Shown here: positions 1 to 12,978 of the stretch, in pieces
Layout of the letters: every line of letters starts with the position of its first letter
Position numbering within the stretch: the stretch's first letter is position 1
NCBI GenBank assembly: GCA_009733775.1
Contig: WOGZ01000044.1
Location: 62,001 to 126,000 of the forward strand
DNA: 64,000 nt
Direction: 5' to 3'
Source of the DNA: Alectoria sarmentosa
Lineage: Eukaryota > Ascomycota > Lecanoromycetes > Lecanorales > Parmeliaceae
Position numbers and translations under genes: made by a program
The notes under the pieces: model-generated
What the model was told of the DNA's origin: nothing
Databases searched by the model: none
The model's input: only the letters and a program-made list of their open reading frames with translations

Positions 1-2342
1 GGATGACCATCAGGTCTAGACCGCACAGAGGATGTTCCACGCTCCAGTTCGTAGCGCACGTTTCGCCTACCCATTTGATACCTTGTAGTGCGACGATCTC
101 TATGCAGTTGTAGCATTCTTCAATGACCTTGATCATTTCTTGCGATCTCTTGACTTTGTCCCTAGCATTGGTCATGGCGGCGGCGACCTCGTAAGAATCG
201 TGATATCGGAGAGCTTCTTGGACTGACTTCAGATCAACCTCTAACCGTGCCCAAGTATTTCGGTAGAGAGCCATGGCGTTGAAGATCAGCGGGTGACCTT
301 GGTGAGGCGCGCTCAGCTGAACAACTATTGTTTCCGGCTCACATTTCTCCAAAGATTTGTCCCATGTCTCAAGGGCAAGACGGAGCTTGTATTCTGTTAC
401 GACATCTTGCAAGGCTTCGAAGTTGCGCTTGTGTTCCCATACCGCCAGGAATAGAGCATTGATCATGACTCTCGTTGCGAAGGCGCTGTATCGCGTTGCG
501 TCTCCCTGGTACAGACTGTCAATGGCTTCGCGCACAGTGATGATGGTCGAGGCTGTCAAGCTGTCTCGCCATGAATCTTCATCCACGACTTCGAGGTTCC
601 ATAACGACTCAGATGATGGTAGCTCCAAAGTTTCGAATTCCTTGAAGCTTATAGCAGGGGTATGATCGTAAGTTAGAGTGAGGAGGCCGAAGAAGATGTA
701 CACCGCGTAGTATGTCCGTCTGCATCCTTCGTCTTCGACCCATTCTGCGTGGGTGGGCTGTGCGCCTTCTCTTGCTTCTGACCGTAGTTTCAACTCATAC
801 CGGTTGCCAGCGACCATCTGCAATCATCCGTCAGCAGTAGCTTTCGTGGGTGCTAGTACTATACGTACATTGGCAACGAGACTCTTGATGGAGCCTGCCC
901 ATTCCAATCCTTTCGGATCCCCACTCCAACTGGCGAATATCATGTTCAGTAGCGTACTCTGCATTGTCCACAGCGGACACTTGCGCGAACTGAAACTTTC
1001 TTTGTTCTGAAGGAATTGACTGACGAGCAGCTTCGAACCTATGTGAAACATGAATGCTTTGTCCTGATTGAATGAGTAGAGAGCACCAATGGAGAGGACC
1101 GAAAGAAGCAATGCTGGGGAAACTTGGCTTGGGTCGAAAGACTCAAGATGTAAGAAGGGTAGATGATGGTGGAAGAGTTTGAAGTACGACTCGAGACAGG
1201 CATTAATTTCTGCTCGAGATTGAAGTTCGAAGTTGGGTTGGGTCGTCCGTTCGCTGTCGCATCGCTTCATATTCTCTTGCATCGTGCTGTAGTCTTCGTC
1301 GGTTGGGAGCTGAGGTACTTTCGGTGTGGTGATGGGTTGGCTTGGACCAGGTGAGCGTCGATAATCTACAGGTGAGACTGGTCCGGTCATGAAGGGGAAG
1401 GGCGAGAGTCCGTTTGGGGTCGCGGGGCCGGAGATGGGCATGGAGCCGGTGAGGGACTGAAGTCCAGGGGCGAGGGCGTCGCCTCCGGATGGGTATCTCT
1501 CCATCATTGGCGGTAGTTGATTCGGATGAGGTTGGACGGTACTGGCGCTGTTGAAAGAAAGCTGCGACAATTGAGAATCTTGCGAGCCAGAAAGGCTCGA
1601 GGAAGAGACTGAAGAAGCTTTGGGTTCAATTACCGAGTCTGACATGAAATGATCCCACGGCATCTGATTGAGGGGCATGGAGGGGGGCATGCCGGGCATG
1701 AAGGGGACTGAAGTATCAAACATGGTTGTATGATCGGGGGAGTAGGGCGTCGAGGTCTCGTCGAGTTGATCGTCTGGGTTGTTTGCCAGGGCGGCCGTAG
1801 CTTTGTGATGAAAGTTGGTAATCATCATCGCAGCAACATTATCGTCAATCATACCATCACTGCTTGCTTCTATTTGTTCCATCGTCGCCGTATCCAAGTC
1901 CATGGGTGGCTTTGTAGGAGTCGCCTTGGGTGCTGGCTTTGCGCCCGGCCGTCTCTTGACTTCGCTGACCAGCGGTACTCCTCCATCTTTGGCGTGTACC
2001 GTTCGGTCGTGTCGGAGCAGAAGGTCTCGTCGGACAAAGGTACTGCGGCATTTTGCGCATTTGAAAGGTCGCTCCTTGGTGTCTGGGCACGAGGAAGGAA
2101 TTTAGTACGAGTAGGCAAAAGGTGGGCTTCACGACCCCACCATTGGAGCGACCCCTCCTTCGACTAAAAGGAAGGATGGCACGGATCAACTTACGCGATC
2201 TTTCATGTCTGCTTCTATGTTCGCTTCGACTGAATGCCCGAGCACAGAACTGGCATTTGTACTTCTTATCAGGAACGTGTTGCGGCTTCGCAGGTTTGGG
2301 CACCGGTGCGACAGACGCTGTGGCAGTCGCAGCAGCAGGCAT
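1..2342 (-). CDS. C2H2 zinc-finger transcription factor with Fungal_trans domain (3' end outside window)
   Basis: The coding strand reads complement(2195..2342, 869..2082, <1..817), with introns of 112 bp (2083-2194) and 51 bp (818-868). Splicing intron 1 completes a textbook first finger (C30-x2-C33-x12-H46-x3-H50) and its TKERPF linker, followed by a second finger (CAKC...H...H). A long Ser/Pro/Gln/Met-rich linker follows. Then comes a helical region opening with the motif CLESYFKLFHHHLPFLH, which fits the Fungal_trans middle homology domain seen in zinc-cluster regulators and in a smaller C2H2-bearing class. By family, it is a nuclear DNA-binding regulator; targets cannot be told from the sequence. 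The start at 2342 is a true ATG giving a short Ala/Pro-rich leader. The protein runs off the left edge, so its C-terminus is unseen. Sure of family, not of function. Confidence 0.88.
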
Positions 2343-3248
2343 TGCGACACTATCGAATCGGGGACCAGAATGCCCCGTGGGAAAGGAACAGGACTATCTG
2401 ACACTGATGCGAGTATGACGATGGAGAGGACGTATGCCAAACGCAATTCCTTCGATCATGCCTTTTGGTGTTCGTAGAAGTAGGAAGAGGAGGAGAAAGC
2501 TCGCTGGGGGATGGGGCAAATGTTGTCTTGGCTGCTAGTCCAATCTTGTGGAGTCTAGTTGATTTTTGGCTGTGAATTCACTTCGCGTGTTTTGATGGTT
2601 GGTTTGAACGAGGATTCTGATGCTATTCGAGAGGGTGTGTTCTTTGCAAAGAAAATGGCCGTGGAAAAATGTCAAGCCTTGGATAAGGATGTTTGGAATA
2701 CAATAAGATTTGGAGGGGTACTATCAATATACGCCCCCTTTTTCGAGGGGCCACTTTGCGCGGGCGAGAGTGGTCCGTTAGTCTGTGGATAGACTAACGT
2801 TATGATACCACTAGCTCTCTATACGAAATCCTGCCTCGTCCATGTCATCTTGTCTACTCTATTTTGCCAGCATGCCTACCTTATCCTTGTTCCGTGCCAG
2901 TCTTCGACTCTTCGTCAACACTCACGCTTTGACTGTAGGTATTCAACTAATGTGCTTATTATTCCAAGAGTCTAAGCACCAGAAACACAAAGCCTTCATT
3001 CAGCTCACATTGGCGCCCAAGCACTAGACGTCTACAGTATATCCTTCTTCGACTTCAGCTTATCTGCTACATAGTCATAGGCCGCCACACGGTCTAGGCT
3101 AGGTCTCATGAATTACCATTCGAGGACTGGCGAGCCAACAAAGCAGGAGCAACGCCATGGAGGGTGGGTGTGGACTTCATGATTGTAACCGAGCGTTCAT
3201 CGTTTCCATACGACTTTGACTTGGGCTGGCTGATTGATTTGTGATTTA

Positions 3249-3266
3249 TGTGTGTGTGTGTGTGTG
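3249..3266. repeat. (TG)9 microsatellite
   Basis: Nine uninterrupted TG dinucleotides in a non-coding interval. Confidence 0.95.
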
Positions 3267-5183
3267 GCGGTGAGAGTCGCCAAAGCGATCCTTTTCCGGC
3301 GTCCGTGCCTGTAAGGGAATAGCGGTTCTCAACTGGTCTGGCGGGTGTCTGCAGGATTTGGGCTTTTGAGTCTCGTCTTGCCTCCAACTCGAGTCTCGAC
3401 CAGAATCCAAATGGATGCAATTACTGTCCTCTCTATAGAATCTTGGTTCTTTGTTTTGCAGCTTTTGATTACACGATGATAACATGTTTACGCTGTCATT
3501 GATAGTACTAGTAGTACCTGCGGCGCGCAACACGGGTCTGAGGTCAAATCTGACCAGCCCTTGTAACAACTCGTAAGTAAGTGCGGTTCTGCTCTTGCAA
3601 ACCACGGTCGAGATAGAGGCAACTATCAATGTGTAGATCGGCTAATCCCAGAAATAAAGTGAAGCATTTGCCCAATTGTTTCATTATTTTTCTAGGTGTG
3701 TGTGTATTGGCTCAAAAGTGATGGTCCATGTCGAATAATTTCTTGGTTGGAAGAAGCAATACTATTAAAGCTCCGTTGAGGTCATGGTCCAAAATACGAG
3801 ATTGTTGATGGCTCCAAAGGGAAAGGCAATCCGGCTTTCCCACTTCCCCGGGCCCAAACGTCAGAGCTAGCGCCTTTTAGCCACTTGCACTTCCCTGCAT
3901 TGCCACGAGGTCAAGGTTTGATCTGCCGCCAACTTCCAGCACCAAGATGTGGCCATACCATGATACCACCTGTCACAAAGTACCTACTACCTAGCTTAAC
4001 TGTCCGCAGAGATCAGCTACACTTTACAGGACTTTGTATGTAGTACATCATTATCCTATCTATGCCTGCCCTCTTGTCCCGCCACTCTAGTAAAAGTGAA
4101 GAAATTGTCGCCAGAGCTATGAGTGGAGAGTCAGTCAAAGCGGCCAAGTCTGGAAATACATATGACACAAAGGAGGATAGGGGAACAAACACCGGCTCTG
4201 CAAAAGCGTCTGATCCCGTTGGCCTTCCCTTTCCGAGCTTCCGCGGCATCATGCAAGTCTCCAGTTTCCAGTCTCCATCCTCGCCAATCGCAGGCGACTT
4301 TGACCTTGACAAACGTGATTGATCAATCTGCAGCCCAATATGTCGCCAAGTACTGTAACGGGCTGCCAACATCAGGTCGTGAAGAGAAGGCAAGATCATG
4401 TACATCAGCGAAAGAAATACAAAGGAGCTATCATTTTCAGCCCCGCTTTCAATTTGGACCAAACTGCCGGAATAGCGTCGATCATGAATCGAGATGGAGA
4501 GGGATCGTCGAAGAAGAAGATGCAAGCTCAATAGAGACAGAGGTCCTTTCACTTTGTGCGTGGATAGCTGACGTACACTCTGCTTTCTTGATGGTAGCAT
4601 TGGAGGATTGCGAAGCAATACCATTATTGGCCGACTTGAGGGATCCGGCAAAGCTCGCACATGGACATTGCCATTCTTGCGACGTGACCAATCTGATCCC
4701 ACGTAATCACCCGTCAAGGCAGGATGCCACTTTGATTGCTCCAGTGGCATGCCGCAAAGTTGAGCAAGGGATCCAAAAGCACGCAAGCCAAACGGCCAGG
4801 AAAGGAGATTCTTCCGAGAGAGATAGCGGTGTCCTAACGTAGCATTTGTAACTGCCGTAATAGATTGGTATACCTACTGCTAAAAGGCAGAGTATCGATG
4901 GGGATGCAAGGCAGCATCGAGCATGCCGACCAATCAATCTCTTACCTAACCAAACAGGTCAAGGTAAGGAAGCTGCGAGCTTGCACAAGGAGAGCATGAC
5001 TACTAGTACTAGTAAGTAAATCTGGCAAGAATTAAAAACATCAGCAAATGATGATAATATTAAGAAGAAAAAACATGTAAAAACCAGCATCAGTCGACTT
5101 CTGTGCGAAGGTTTGCATTCAGTGGTACTCATCATTACGACTGACTGTGGTGACTGTAAAGTAGAGTTGCCCTCGTCTACTCG

Positions 5184-5210
5184 TATGATCTCTATGATCT
5201 CTATGATCCC
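5184..5210. repeat. 9-bp tandem triplicate
   Basis: Three head-to-tail copies of TATGATCTC, the last ending CCC instead of CTC. Non-coding. Confidence 0.9.
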
Positions 5211-5326
5211 AGTGATCCACGGGTATCCTGTCGCCTCGACCCGCTCCATTTTTCTGCTTTTTCTGCCGCTGGCCGTATCCGTTAGTAGATAGTACGAGGA
5301 CAGCAACAATCCGGGGTCGATCCTGA

Positions 5327-5355
5327 TTCCTTCTCCTTCTTCTTCTTCTTCTTCC
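5327..5355. repeat. CTT-rich trinucleotide tract
   Basis: A run of TTC/CTT triplets about 500 bp upstream of the RasGEF start codon; possibly part of its promoter or leader. Confidence 0.85.
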
Positions 5356-5848
5356 TACGAACGCACTTTAATCCAAAACGTGAGAAACCGCTGAACTCGT
5401 ACTTAATTTTACCTCCTTTCGACGTCCGAAGCGCATCTGCATCCTGTCGACAGCCGACATCTTAAATCTGGCATCGCGCTGCTCTTGATTTTGGAGTGCG
5501 GGGAGGCTACGATCTATTTTAATCGCCGGATCGAATCACCTGTAGAGTACCCTTCCAATTGAGACCTCAGGCTACCAAGGTACAGGTACCTACTAAAGTA
5601 CCTATCCAATCATCCTACTCTCCACGAGCAACGAATCACATCCTCCCCCCAACCTCTCCGGCCGACTGGCGCCTGCATAATCACCGTCAGCCGACATCCT
5701 TCAGCGCTGCAACGGGCAACATTTCCAAGGCTACCATTGCGGGTCACTCTGCGGCGTCGCCTATGCTTTCCTCTTCCTCTTGCACCTGCACACTCCACTC
5801 TCCGCTGACGGCATCCCCGAAATCTCCATATTCCCTCCGCGCACCGCC

Positions 5849-8800
5849 ATGATTGACAAGGCTGACGGCGTGGCACCCTTGGCCATCAATACTCGAACAA
5901 ATGCAAACGGTAAATCCAACGTCTTCACCGCGGCGACCTTCCAATACACCGAAGAGCCCGCGCGTATCACTACAAGCCAGGCCCTGACTCAACAACAGCC
6001 CATTTCACCATCAGCGATGAGGAGCCGTGCGCTGTCCGTTGGCATGAACGGCCAAGTCCTCGCTCCCACCGCTTTGTACGTTCGAGCGCTCTACAACTAT
6101 GAATCGGATGATAGAACAAGCCTCAGCTTTAAGCAAGGAGACACAATACAGGTCATTACACAGTTGACGAGTGGCTGGTGGGACGGCGTTATCAACGGTG
6201 TTCGCGGATGGTTTCCTAGCAACTACTGCGTGGTGGTCACCGGACCAGAAGAGATGACACCAAATGATGCACCACAACCGACGAACGGAAGCGATGTGAT
6301 TAGGGAGTCTGTTACAGACGAGGAGTATGAGGAATTTGATGATCGGTACGAAGCGAGGCATGCACCCAGGAGTGACGGCTCAAAACAGTCGATCGATGGT
6401 GCGGACAAGGAGCAAGAAGAGGCAGCTTTTTGGATTCCACAAGCCACCCCGGATGGACGTTTGTTCTTTTTCAACACGCTCACCGGTGTCTCGACCATGG
6501 AACTCCCGTTAGAGACACCCACCTCGGCCAACGAGACTGGCCCGAGAGACCGGATGAACATCCACGTCCCTGATCAGACAAGACCTCCTCCTGAGATGAT
6601 AGCGGGCGGTGTATTACACGATGAAGATGTATCTGAAACTGGCGATTCGGCATCAGAACTTGAGGAGTCCTCCATGCATTCGCGGCCAAGGCGGCGGCGT
6701 TCTTACATCTCTGATGGTATATCTCCAGCTGTATCTACAGAGTCTTTCGATTCTTCACCAATGGCGTACAACCGAAGTTTTGAGACGACAAACCTGGCCA
6801 TGAGCGGAGCACAGCAGGCTTCTGGGGGTATTAGTACGACCACAACATCTTTCATCAGCAATCCGTTGGGCCAGGTATCTACAGCCGCAGCTGTATCCCG
6901 GTCGTTCTTCGACGACGGCACCTCCGCACCCCAGACCTGGACTAGGCTTGTCGAAAATATCCGCAAAGCTATTGAATCTTATAGGCAAGCAATAAGCAAT
7001 GCTGACCGATCAGAATTTGTTCGAAAAGCTGAAGACATATCCGATCATCTTCGCACGCTGCTCGCTGCTGCCTCAGGTACCACAGACAATCATTCGGGCA
7101 ACCCTTCGATTATATCTACGAACAAGGCGCTCTACCCACACTTCCGTGACATGATGTCTCACTTCTCAAAGCTGGTCTTGTCTTCGCATATTGCTTCGGC
7201 AGACTGGCCGGGACCGGATGCGTATACCAAATGTCTCCAAGAGGCGGAAGAAGTCATGCTGGGCGTGGAAAGCTACGTGGAGGTCGCCCGGTCGCAACGA
7301 GGTGAAGATATTCCACGATTAGTACCAGGCTTCTTTGCGGGTAGCAACAATGGCGGGAGCTGGCAGAACAACGGTTTGGGAATTCAGGATCCTTTGTTGG
7401 CTACCTCTTTCATGGATCAAGACGAGTATGAGCCGTATGTTGAACCTATCGTAACATTGGATGGCGCGTTGTTGGAGAGGATGAACGAACTGAAACGAAT
7501 AATCGTTGCCAATACTCGCCGTCTCGAAGATCAGCTTTCCATAAGAGAGAAGGTCGTCACATCTCTCCGACATAGACAGATTGGGACTGCCGTCTGTCAG
7601 GCCGCAGGAAAGGTCATTGAATTCTTTCGGCCCTGGCTCTCTACCGTTGAGTCAATCAATCTGTCTCCCTTGGGCACTGCTTTTCAAAACCAACAGCTCA
7701 TTGATTTCACGGCTCAAAAGCAGAAATTGTATGATCTTGTCATGCAATTATTGCTCGCTTGCCAAGCAGTGGCGGCGCCATTGGGGGATGAGTGGGCCGA
7801 ATGCCGGGGTGATCCGTTGGAAGAACGCCTCAATGAGGTTCGCGTAACCGTACGGCAACTGGAGCATTACACCTCTCAAGTCGGCTTCTCCTTGCAATTA
7901 CTGCTTGACTCGATGCCCCAAGCGTCAAGCACATACCAGGACTTGAGAGATGCACAGCTCTCTCGTACTCACCGAACCACTGATGGCGGAGCACCCTACG
8001 AAGCTTCCACATATCCAAATCATTCCAGACTATTGCGACCTGCACTGTCCGACATGAACTTCCCGGTCTCTTACTCGGAGGGAGTGGATCCAGTTGCAGA
8101 GAACTATCGCAAGCAGGACAACAATTCGAAGGTTAAGAAGTTCTTTGGTGAAGTACCTCGAGACATTGAGGAAGAACCGTCATTCTTGAAACTTGACTAC
8201 GAAGGAGAGATCTCATACGATACCAAGGCCAATCCACCACAATTGCGTGGCGGAACCTTGATCGCATTGGTGGAACAACTGACCCGGCATGACCGGCTGG
8301 ACTCGCATTTTAACAATACCTTCTTGCTCACCTATAGATCCTTCACTACCGCCTCCGAGCTTTTCGAGATGCTTGTCAAACGCTTTAGTATCCAGCCACC
8401 GCCAGGAATCTCGCAAGGCGAATACAATACATGGGTCGAGAGGAAACAGAAGCCGATCCGCTTTCGAGTTGTCAACATTCTCAAAAGCTGGTTTGACAGC
8501 TATTGGATGGAGAACAGCGATGACGCCAGTAATGAGCTTCTTCGCAGGGTTTACTCCTTTGCAAAAGACTCGATAGCAACAAGCAATACACTAGGTTCTG
8601 GGCCTCTGATGACTTCGGTGGAGCGCCGGAAAAAGGGGCATGACCCCACGAAAGGCCTTGTCCCAACTCAAAACAGCTCGATGCCTACGCCAATCATGCC
8701 GAAAAACATGAAGAAGCTCAAATTTCTGGACATTGATCCCACCGAGTTTGCGAGACAACTGACAATCATCGAGTCAAGGCTATATGGAAAGATAAAACCG

Positions 8801-9616
8801 ACGGAATGCCTTAATAAGACTTGGCAAAGGAAGCTTGGCCCAGACGACCCTGAGCCAGCAGTAAACGTCAAGGCTTTGATACTTCACTCAAACCAACTTA
8901 CGAATTGGGTTGCGGAGATGATATTGAACCAGTCAGACGTGAAGAAAAGGGTAGTAGTGATCAAGCATTTCGTATCCGTTGCAGACGTAAGCACAAGTCA
9001 CCACCTTACTGTGACAACGTTTATTAATGTGCTTAGAAATGCCGCGCTATGAACAACTTTTCAACCTTGACGTCTATCATCTCGGCACTCAGTACAGCTC
9101 CGATAGGTCGCCTCACTCGGACTTGGGCACAGGTCAATGCTCGAACGATGACGGTCTTGGAACAAATGAGAAAGTTGATGCACAGCACCAAGAACTTTGG
9201 GGAGTACCGAGAAGCGCTACATTTGGCGAATCCTCCTTGCATCCCTTTCTTTGGTACGTTGGTTTCGGGGTATCAAGGATCAGTACGGCTAATTGCGTTC
9301 ACCAGGCGTCTACCTCACCGACTTGACCTTTATCGAAGATGGCATACCCTCTGTGATAAAGCGTACAGACCTCATCAACTTTGCCAAACGAGCGAAAACC
9401 GCCGACGTCATTCGAGACATACAGCAATATCAAAACGCACCCTACGTTCTCAAATCTGTGCCCGACCTGCAGGATTACATATTGAGCAACATGCAAGCGG
9501 CTGGTGATGTGCATGAGATGTACGACAAGAGTCTGCAGGTTGAACCAAGGGAAAGGGAGGATGAGAAAATCACAAGGTTGGTGGATTTAGGTCTTGTAGA
9601 CAAGAACAAGTTCTAG
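5849..9616 (+). CDS. Ras guanine-nucleotide exchange factor, Cdc25 class (SH3-WW-RasGEF_N-RasGEF)
   Basis: join(5849..8986, 9037..9253, 9306..9616), 1221 aa. An SH3 domain spans about residues 76-131 (ALYNYESDD, GWWDGV, WFPSNY). A WW-like segment follows at about 190-225. After a long middle region, the RasGEF N-terminal module begins near residue 784 (LRGGTLIALVEQL), then the catalytic RasGEF domain at about 950-1190. Removing the 50-bp intron restores the highly conserved VADKCRAMNNFST motif, which supports the splice; the 52-bp second intron restores FFGVYLTDLTFIEDG. By family, it loads GTP on Ras at membranes and drives cAMP/PKA or MAPK signalling. The frame is open upstream of 5849, but 5849 is the first ATG and lies in good context (CCGCC before it). 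No gene of the same pathway adjoins it. Confidence 0.95.
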
Positions 9617-11346
9617 GTCTTTCTCGGAGAAGTCAAGGTGGCCATGACTCGGCTAGCTGCTGGGCATTTTCAGTCGTGGCGAAAGAAGATGGAAACCATT
9701 CGTCGAATCAGCATAGTCTTTGTAACAAGCCGGCGTCTGCATTACTTTCACATTGGGTGCGGCTGACCGTTGTCGCACTTCCAGGCTCCTTTCGGAATCC
9801 GGATTCCTATGATAGCAGCACCCCTGACACACGGGTAACAGCATGCCCTGTGTCTATCGGACTCCAACAATCCTTTCGACTCGGCCTTAACCGAAAGAGG
9901 CAGGAGCTACTCTACAAGCACCTCACACACCCTCCACCGGGGCACCACCTCGCAGTCGCTTTTGCTTGGGCGCTCACCTGGCGCCAGTACAACCCATCGC
10001 CTTCCTGTTTGAGCAAGACCCTAAGTATTGTCTGCCTTGAGAATGTCGAGAACACGTCTGCGCTAGCGGTAGACAGACGCTTAGTTTACCCACATGACGA
10101 TGGGTTTTCGGAGCGACGAGACCATGACGGCGACATTGGGACAGCGGCAAAGCATTATTTGGAAAAGTTGAACCTCACCGTCGCATGTTTCGGCTGTGCA
10201 CGCAACGCAGGGAGGAATGACGACTTTATGATCAGCGTCAGAGGGCGTATGACGAGCTGGCCACAGCGTTATGTATCCATGTTTGTGTATATCTTTCCAT
10301 ATACCACTTACGAAGAAATGAGAATTCCACACGCGAACCTTGGACTACTTGTGACGATGAGGCGAATGAGTCTACAAGAGCGAGGAACACTGATGAATGA
10401 CGTTGGGGATGGAATCCAGCTCTAGCGTTGTGTGGATGTGGAGAGGTTTCAGGTAGGCATAAGCGGTATAGAAGGACTACCTTGCCCATCATTTGTTGAC
10501 ACGGCAAACCCAAAAGAAGAAATAAGAGGAGTGGGCGAGTTCCAATTTACCGCCCTTGCCTGGCCTTGCACAGCTGAGAGGTGCGTAGACTGTGGATGTG
10601 GGTGTAATGGGGCGTAGACCTTGCTTGCTGTTTTCTCTGTAGGTACTGTGTTCTATCCAAAAGACATGATCAACGGGTCCTCCTCTCCCAAGCGGCTACC
10701 TGCAGCGGGGCCGTCTCCGGGGTGCAGCAGCATCAAAAAAATGATACGTTATGCAGACTTGTCGTTTCCATCCTACCTACATAAGTAGCGATGCAGGACC
10801 CAATTGACCGCTCTCAACATCTCAGGTCATAGCCACGTAGGCACATCCTCTGTCCGATCTTGTCAAAAGCCAAGCCAATGAAATGAGATGCCAAGGTCAA
10901 GTCTATGTTTGCTGTCTGTGCAGCCGTTGATTAGATCCATCTGTATGCCGAAATGTCTCGCGGGCCCATGCAAACAACCGTGGCTGCAAATCCTACGTTT
11001 TTCGCCGTTGAGACTCGTAGCTTGGAGATGCAAGGAGCGTCTTTCGCCTTTGCAGTCCAAGAAACCCTTGCTTCGCTTCACTAACCCGCCCTGGTTTTAT
11101 ATCCCAACCTTACTTCACCACTCACTCACTCACTCACTCACTCACTTCCTCCCTCCAAGACGAATTGACCTCTGTCGTCTGAAGAAATAATTTCTTTCCG
11201 TTGCTGCTTTCATGCGATTCCATTCCTAATACCCCTCTAGCTTTTAGCACCTCTTGAATGATATTCTTTCCTATGTCCGCACCTTCCTCCTTCTAGCACC
11301 AAGGTCAACCCTGCAAAATTCAAGTCACCCCAGCAAAATTGGCAAG
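9617..11346. other. Intergenic interval, 1.7 kb, no supported gene
   Basis: A frame open over about 9676-10425 lacks an ATG at its head and any recognisable motif, so I do not call it. The right part contains a (CACT)7 microsatellite and is probably the promoter and leader of the rhodopsin-like gene. Confidence 0.6.
11119..11146. repeat. (CACT)7 microsatellite
   Basis: Seven perfect CACT units about 200 bp upstream of the rhodopsin-like start codon. Confidence 0.95.
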
Positions 11347-12978
11347 ATGGTTGTCATATCCGCAAGAGACAATCAGCTCCATGGCCGTGGCGTCAACCTT
11401 GCAGTCATCTCCGTCGTCTTCACCTTCGTCGCTGTCTGCCTCGTTGCCTCTCGCCTGGCTTCAAGATTGACCACTGGCCGCAAGCTGCACGAAGATGATT
11501 ATGCCATCATTGTCTCCGTGGTAAGTCTGGCGCCTCAAAGCGAGCTCTAGATCTCGTCTTGATGTGACCTTGCTGATCCTATGTCACAGATCTTCTCCGT
11601 TGGTCTTGGGATCAGCAATGTCGTCAGTCCGTATGCCTCGTCAAGATAGTCTTGGCCACCTCGTTGTCATGTTCACCAAACGCTGAGTATTGCATAGGTG
11701 TCGCCCACGGGGTGGGCAAGGTAACCACCAGCCTTCCACCAGAGGATGTTCGCATGGCATTGCAGGTAAATCAACACCAAGCCGAAGCATCTCTTCCACC
11801 TGACGCAGTCTTCTCACCTTCATTCTCAGGCATTTTGGGCAGCTCAGATTCTGTACAAATTCACAATTACTTCGACAAAGACCTCGATCTGCCTCCTCTA
11901 CCTGCGCATCTTCACGACCAAGACTTTTCGGCGAACGGTGCACATCATCATGGGTTATGTGATCATTTACGCTTTCGCAAGCATCATAGCAACGATCGTA
12001 CAGTGCACGCCGCTCGAGCGCATCTGGGATCATGCTGTCCCTGGGACTTGCATCAATCTCACGGCTTTCTGGTATGCAAATGCTTCAGCGAACATCGTCG
12101 GCGACTTCTCAATACTGGCCCTGCCTATGCCCGTTGTCAGAAGCTTGCAGCTACCTCAACGACAGCGGTTGGGTCTCATAATGGTCTTCGCCCTGGGCGG
12201 CTTGTAGGTCTCTCTTGCAGATCACGTCTTACAATGCTGACGGCCAGTCAGCGTCTGCATCACATCGATCTTGCGGATGACCACTCTCAATACTGGATCC
12301 AAAGCCAAAGACCAAATATATGGCACACTCAACTCGACCATATGGACGACCATCGAGGCTAATACTGCAATCATATGTGCCTGTCTACCCATGCTCAAGA
12401 GTCCTCTCGCCGCCCTCTTCCCGCGCCTCTTCCCTCGCGGTTCCGCTGAGGAGTATTCCAATGGCTCGAACGCAGCCCAACGTCGAGGTACGTATATTCA
12501 GGGACACGTTCCTCCGAATTAGCACCCTCATCTCCGTCGTAAGAAAGATCTCCGAAGCAAGAACTATTTCTTCACACTCTCCGAGCTTGAAAACGTCTCT
12601 TACTTGCATCCTCTAGGGAGGACGCTGACTCCAAGAACCTCAGTAGGGGTCACTTCGCAGGAACGAAAGTCGCCTCCTGCCGCCTACGACGGCTGGGGTC
12701 GGCTAGAAAACAAGAAACAATCGCAGAGGACCAGGTTGTCTACCATCATGAGCAAAGCTCCTGCGCGCAAAGATTCAAGCCTGGGTTCCAGCAGCGAGGA
12801 TACTTACCGCACCAACAGTCGGGATGTTCCCATGGGCAATATCAGCAAGACGACTCATGTTGACGTCCAGTATGGCAACGATAGAGTGCAACATCCGGCG
12901 ATGAGTCCAAAGAACACAGAGCACGCCAGAAGCACCTCGGCAACACATCTGGTTGGCGAGGACTTCAGTTTTCCCTGA
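11347..12978 (+). CDS. Fungal rhodopsin-like seven-helix membrane protein (PTH11-related family)
   Basis: join(11347..11520, 11590..11626, 11698..11765, 11830..12203, 12252..12487, 12548..12978), 439 aa. Seven hydrophobic helices can be placed, from LAVISVVFTFVAVCLVASRL at the N-terminus to TAIICACLPML. Signature positions of the fungal rhodopsin domain family are present: an acidic pair after helix 1 (HEDDYA), CTPLERIWD..PGTC between helices 4 and 5, and the W..IE...AIICACLP motif in helix 7. The cytoplasmic tail is Ser/Arg-rich. Five short introns are placed by keeping the helices continuous; the last is the least certain (60 bp chosen because it retains a plausible FFTLSELENVSYL stretch; an acceptor at 12616 would also keep frame). 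Family members are plasma-membrane proteins; PTH11 itself senses surface cues, but no ligand is inferable here. Confidence 0.87.

Larger units (their letters stand above)
2343..5848. other. Intergenic interval, 3.5 kb, no supported gene
   Basis: This divergent interval holds the promoters of the zinc-finger gene on the left and the RasGEF gene on the right. I see no ORF with family features. Open frames at about 4013-4842 lie on both strands over the same bases and look like chance. It contains a TG microsatellite, a 9-bp triplicate and a CTT-rich tract, listed separately. A poly-pyrimidine stretch and the region 5560-5848 probably form the RasGEF 5' leader. Confidence 0.6.

Noticed and set aside
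4013..4842. Two long open frames on opposite strands (about 257 and 239 codons)
   Set aside because: They cover the same bases, have no motif, signal peptide or splice support, and fall in a divergent promoter interval. Chance openness is the simplest reading.
9676..10425. Upper-strand frame of about 250 codons after the RasGEF gene
   Set aside because: Begins at GTG, not ATG, and shows no conserved feature or intron structure.
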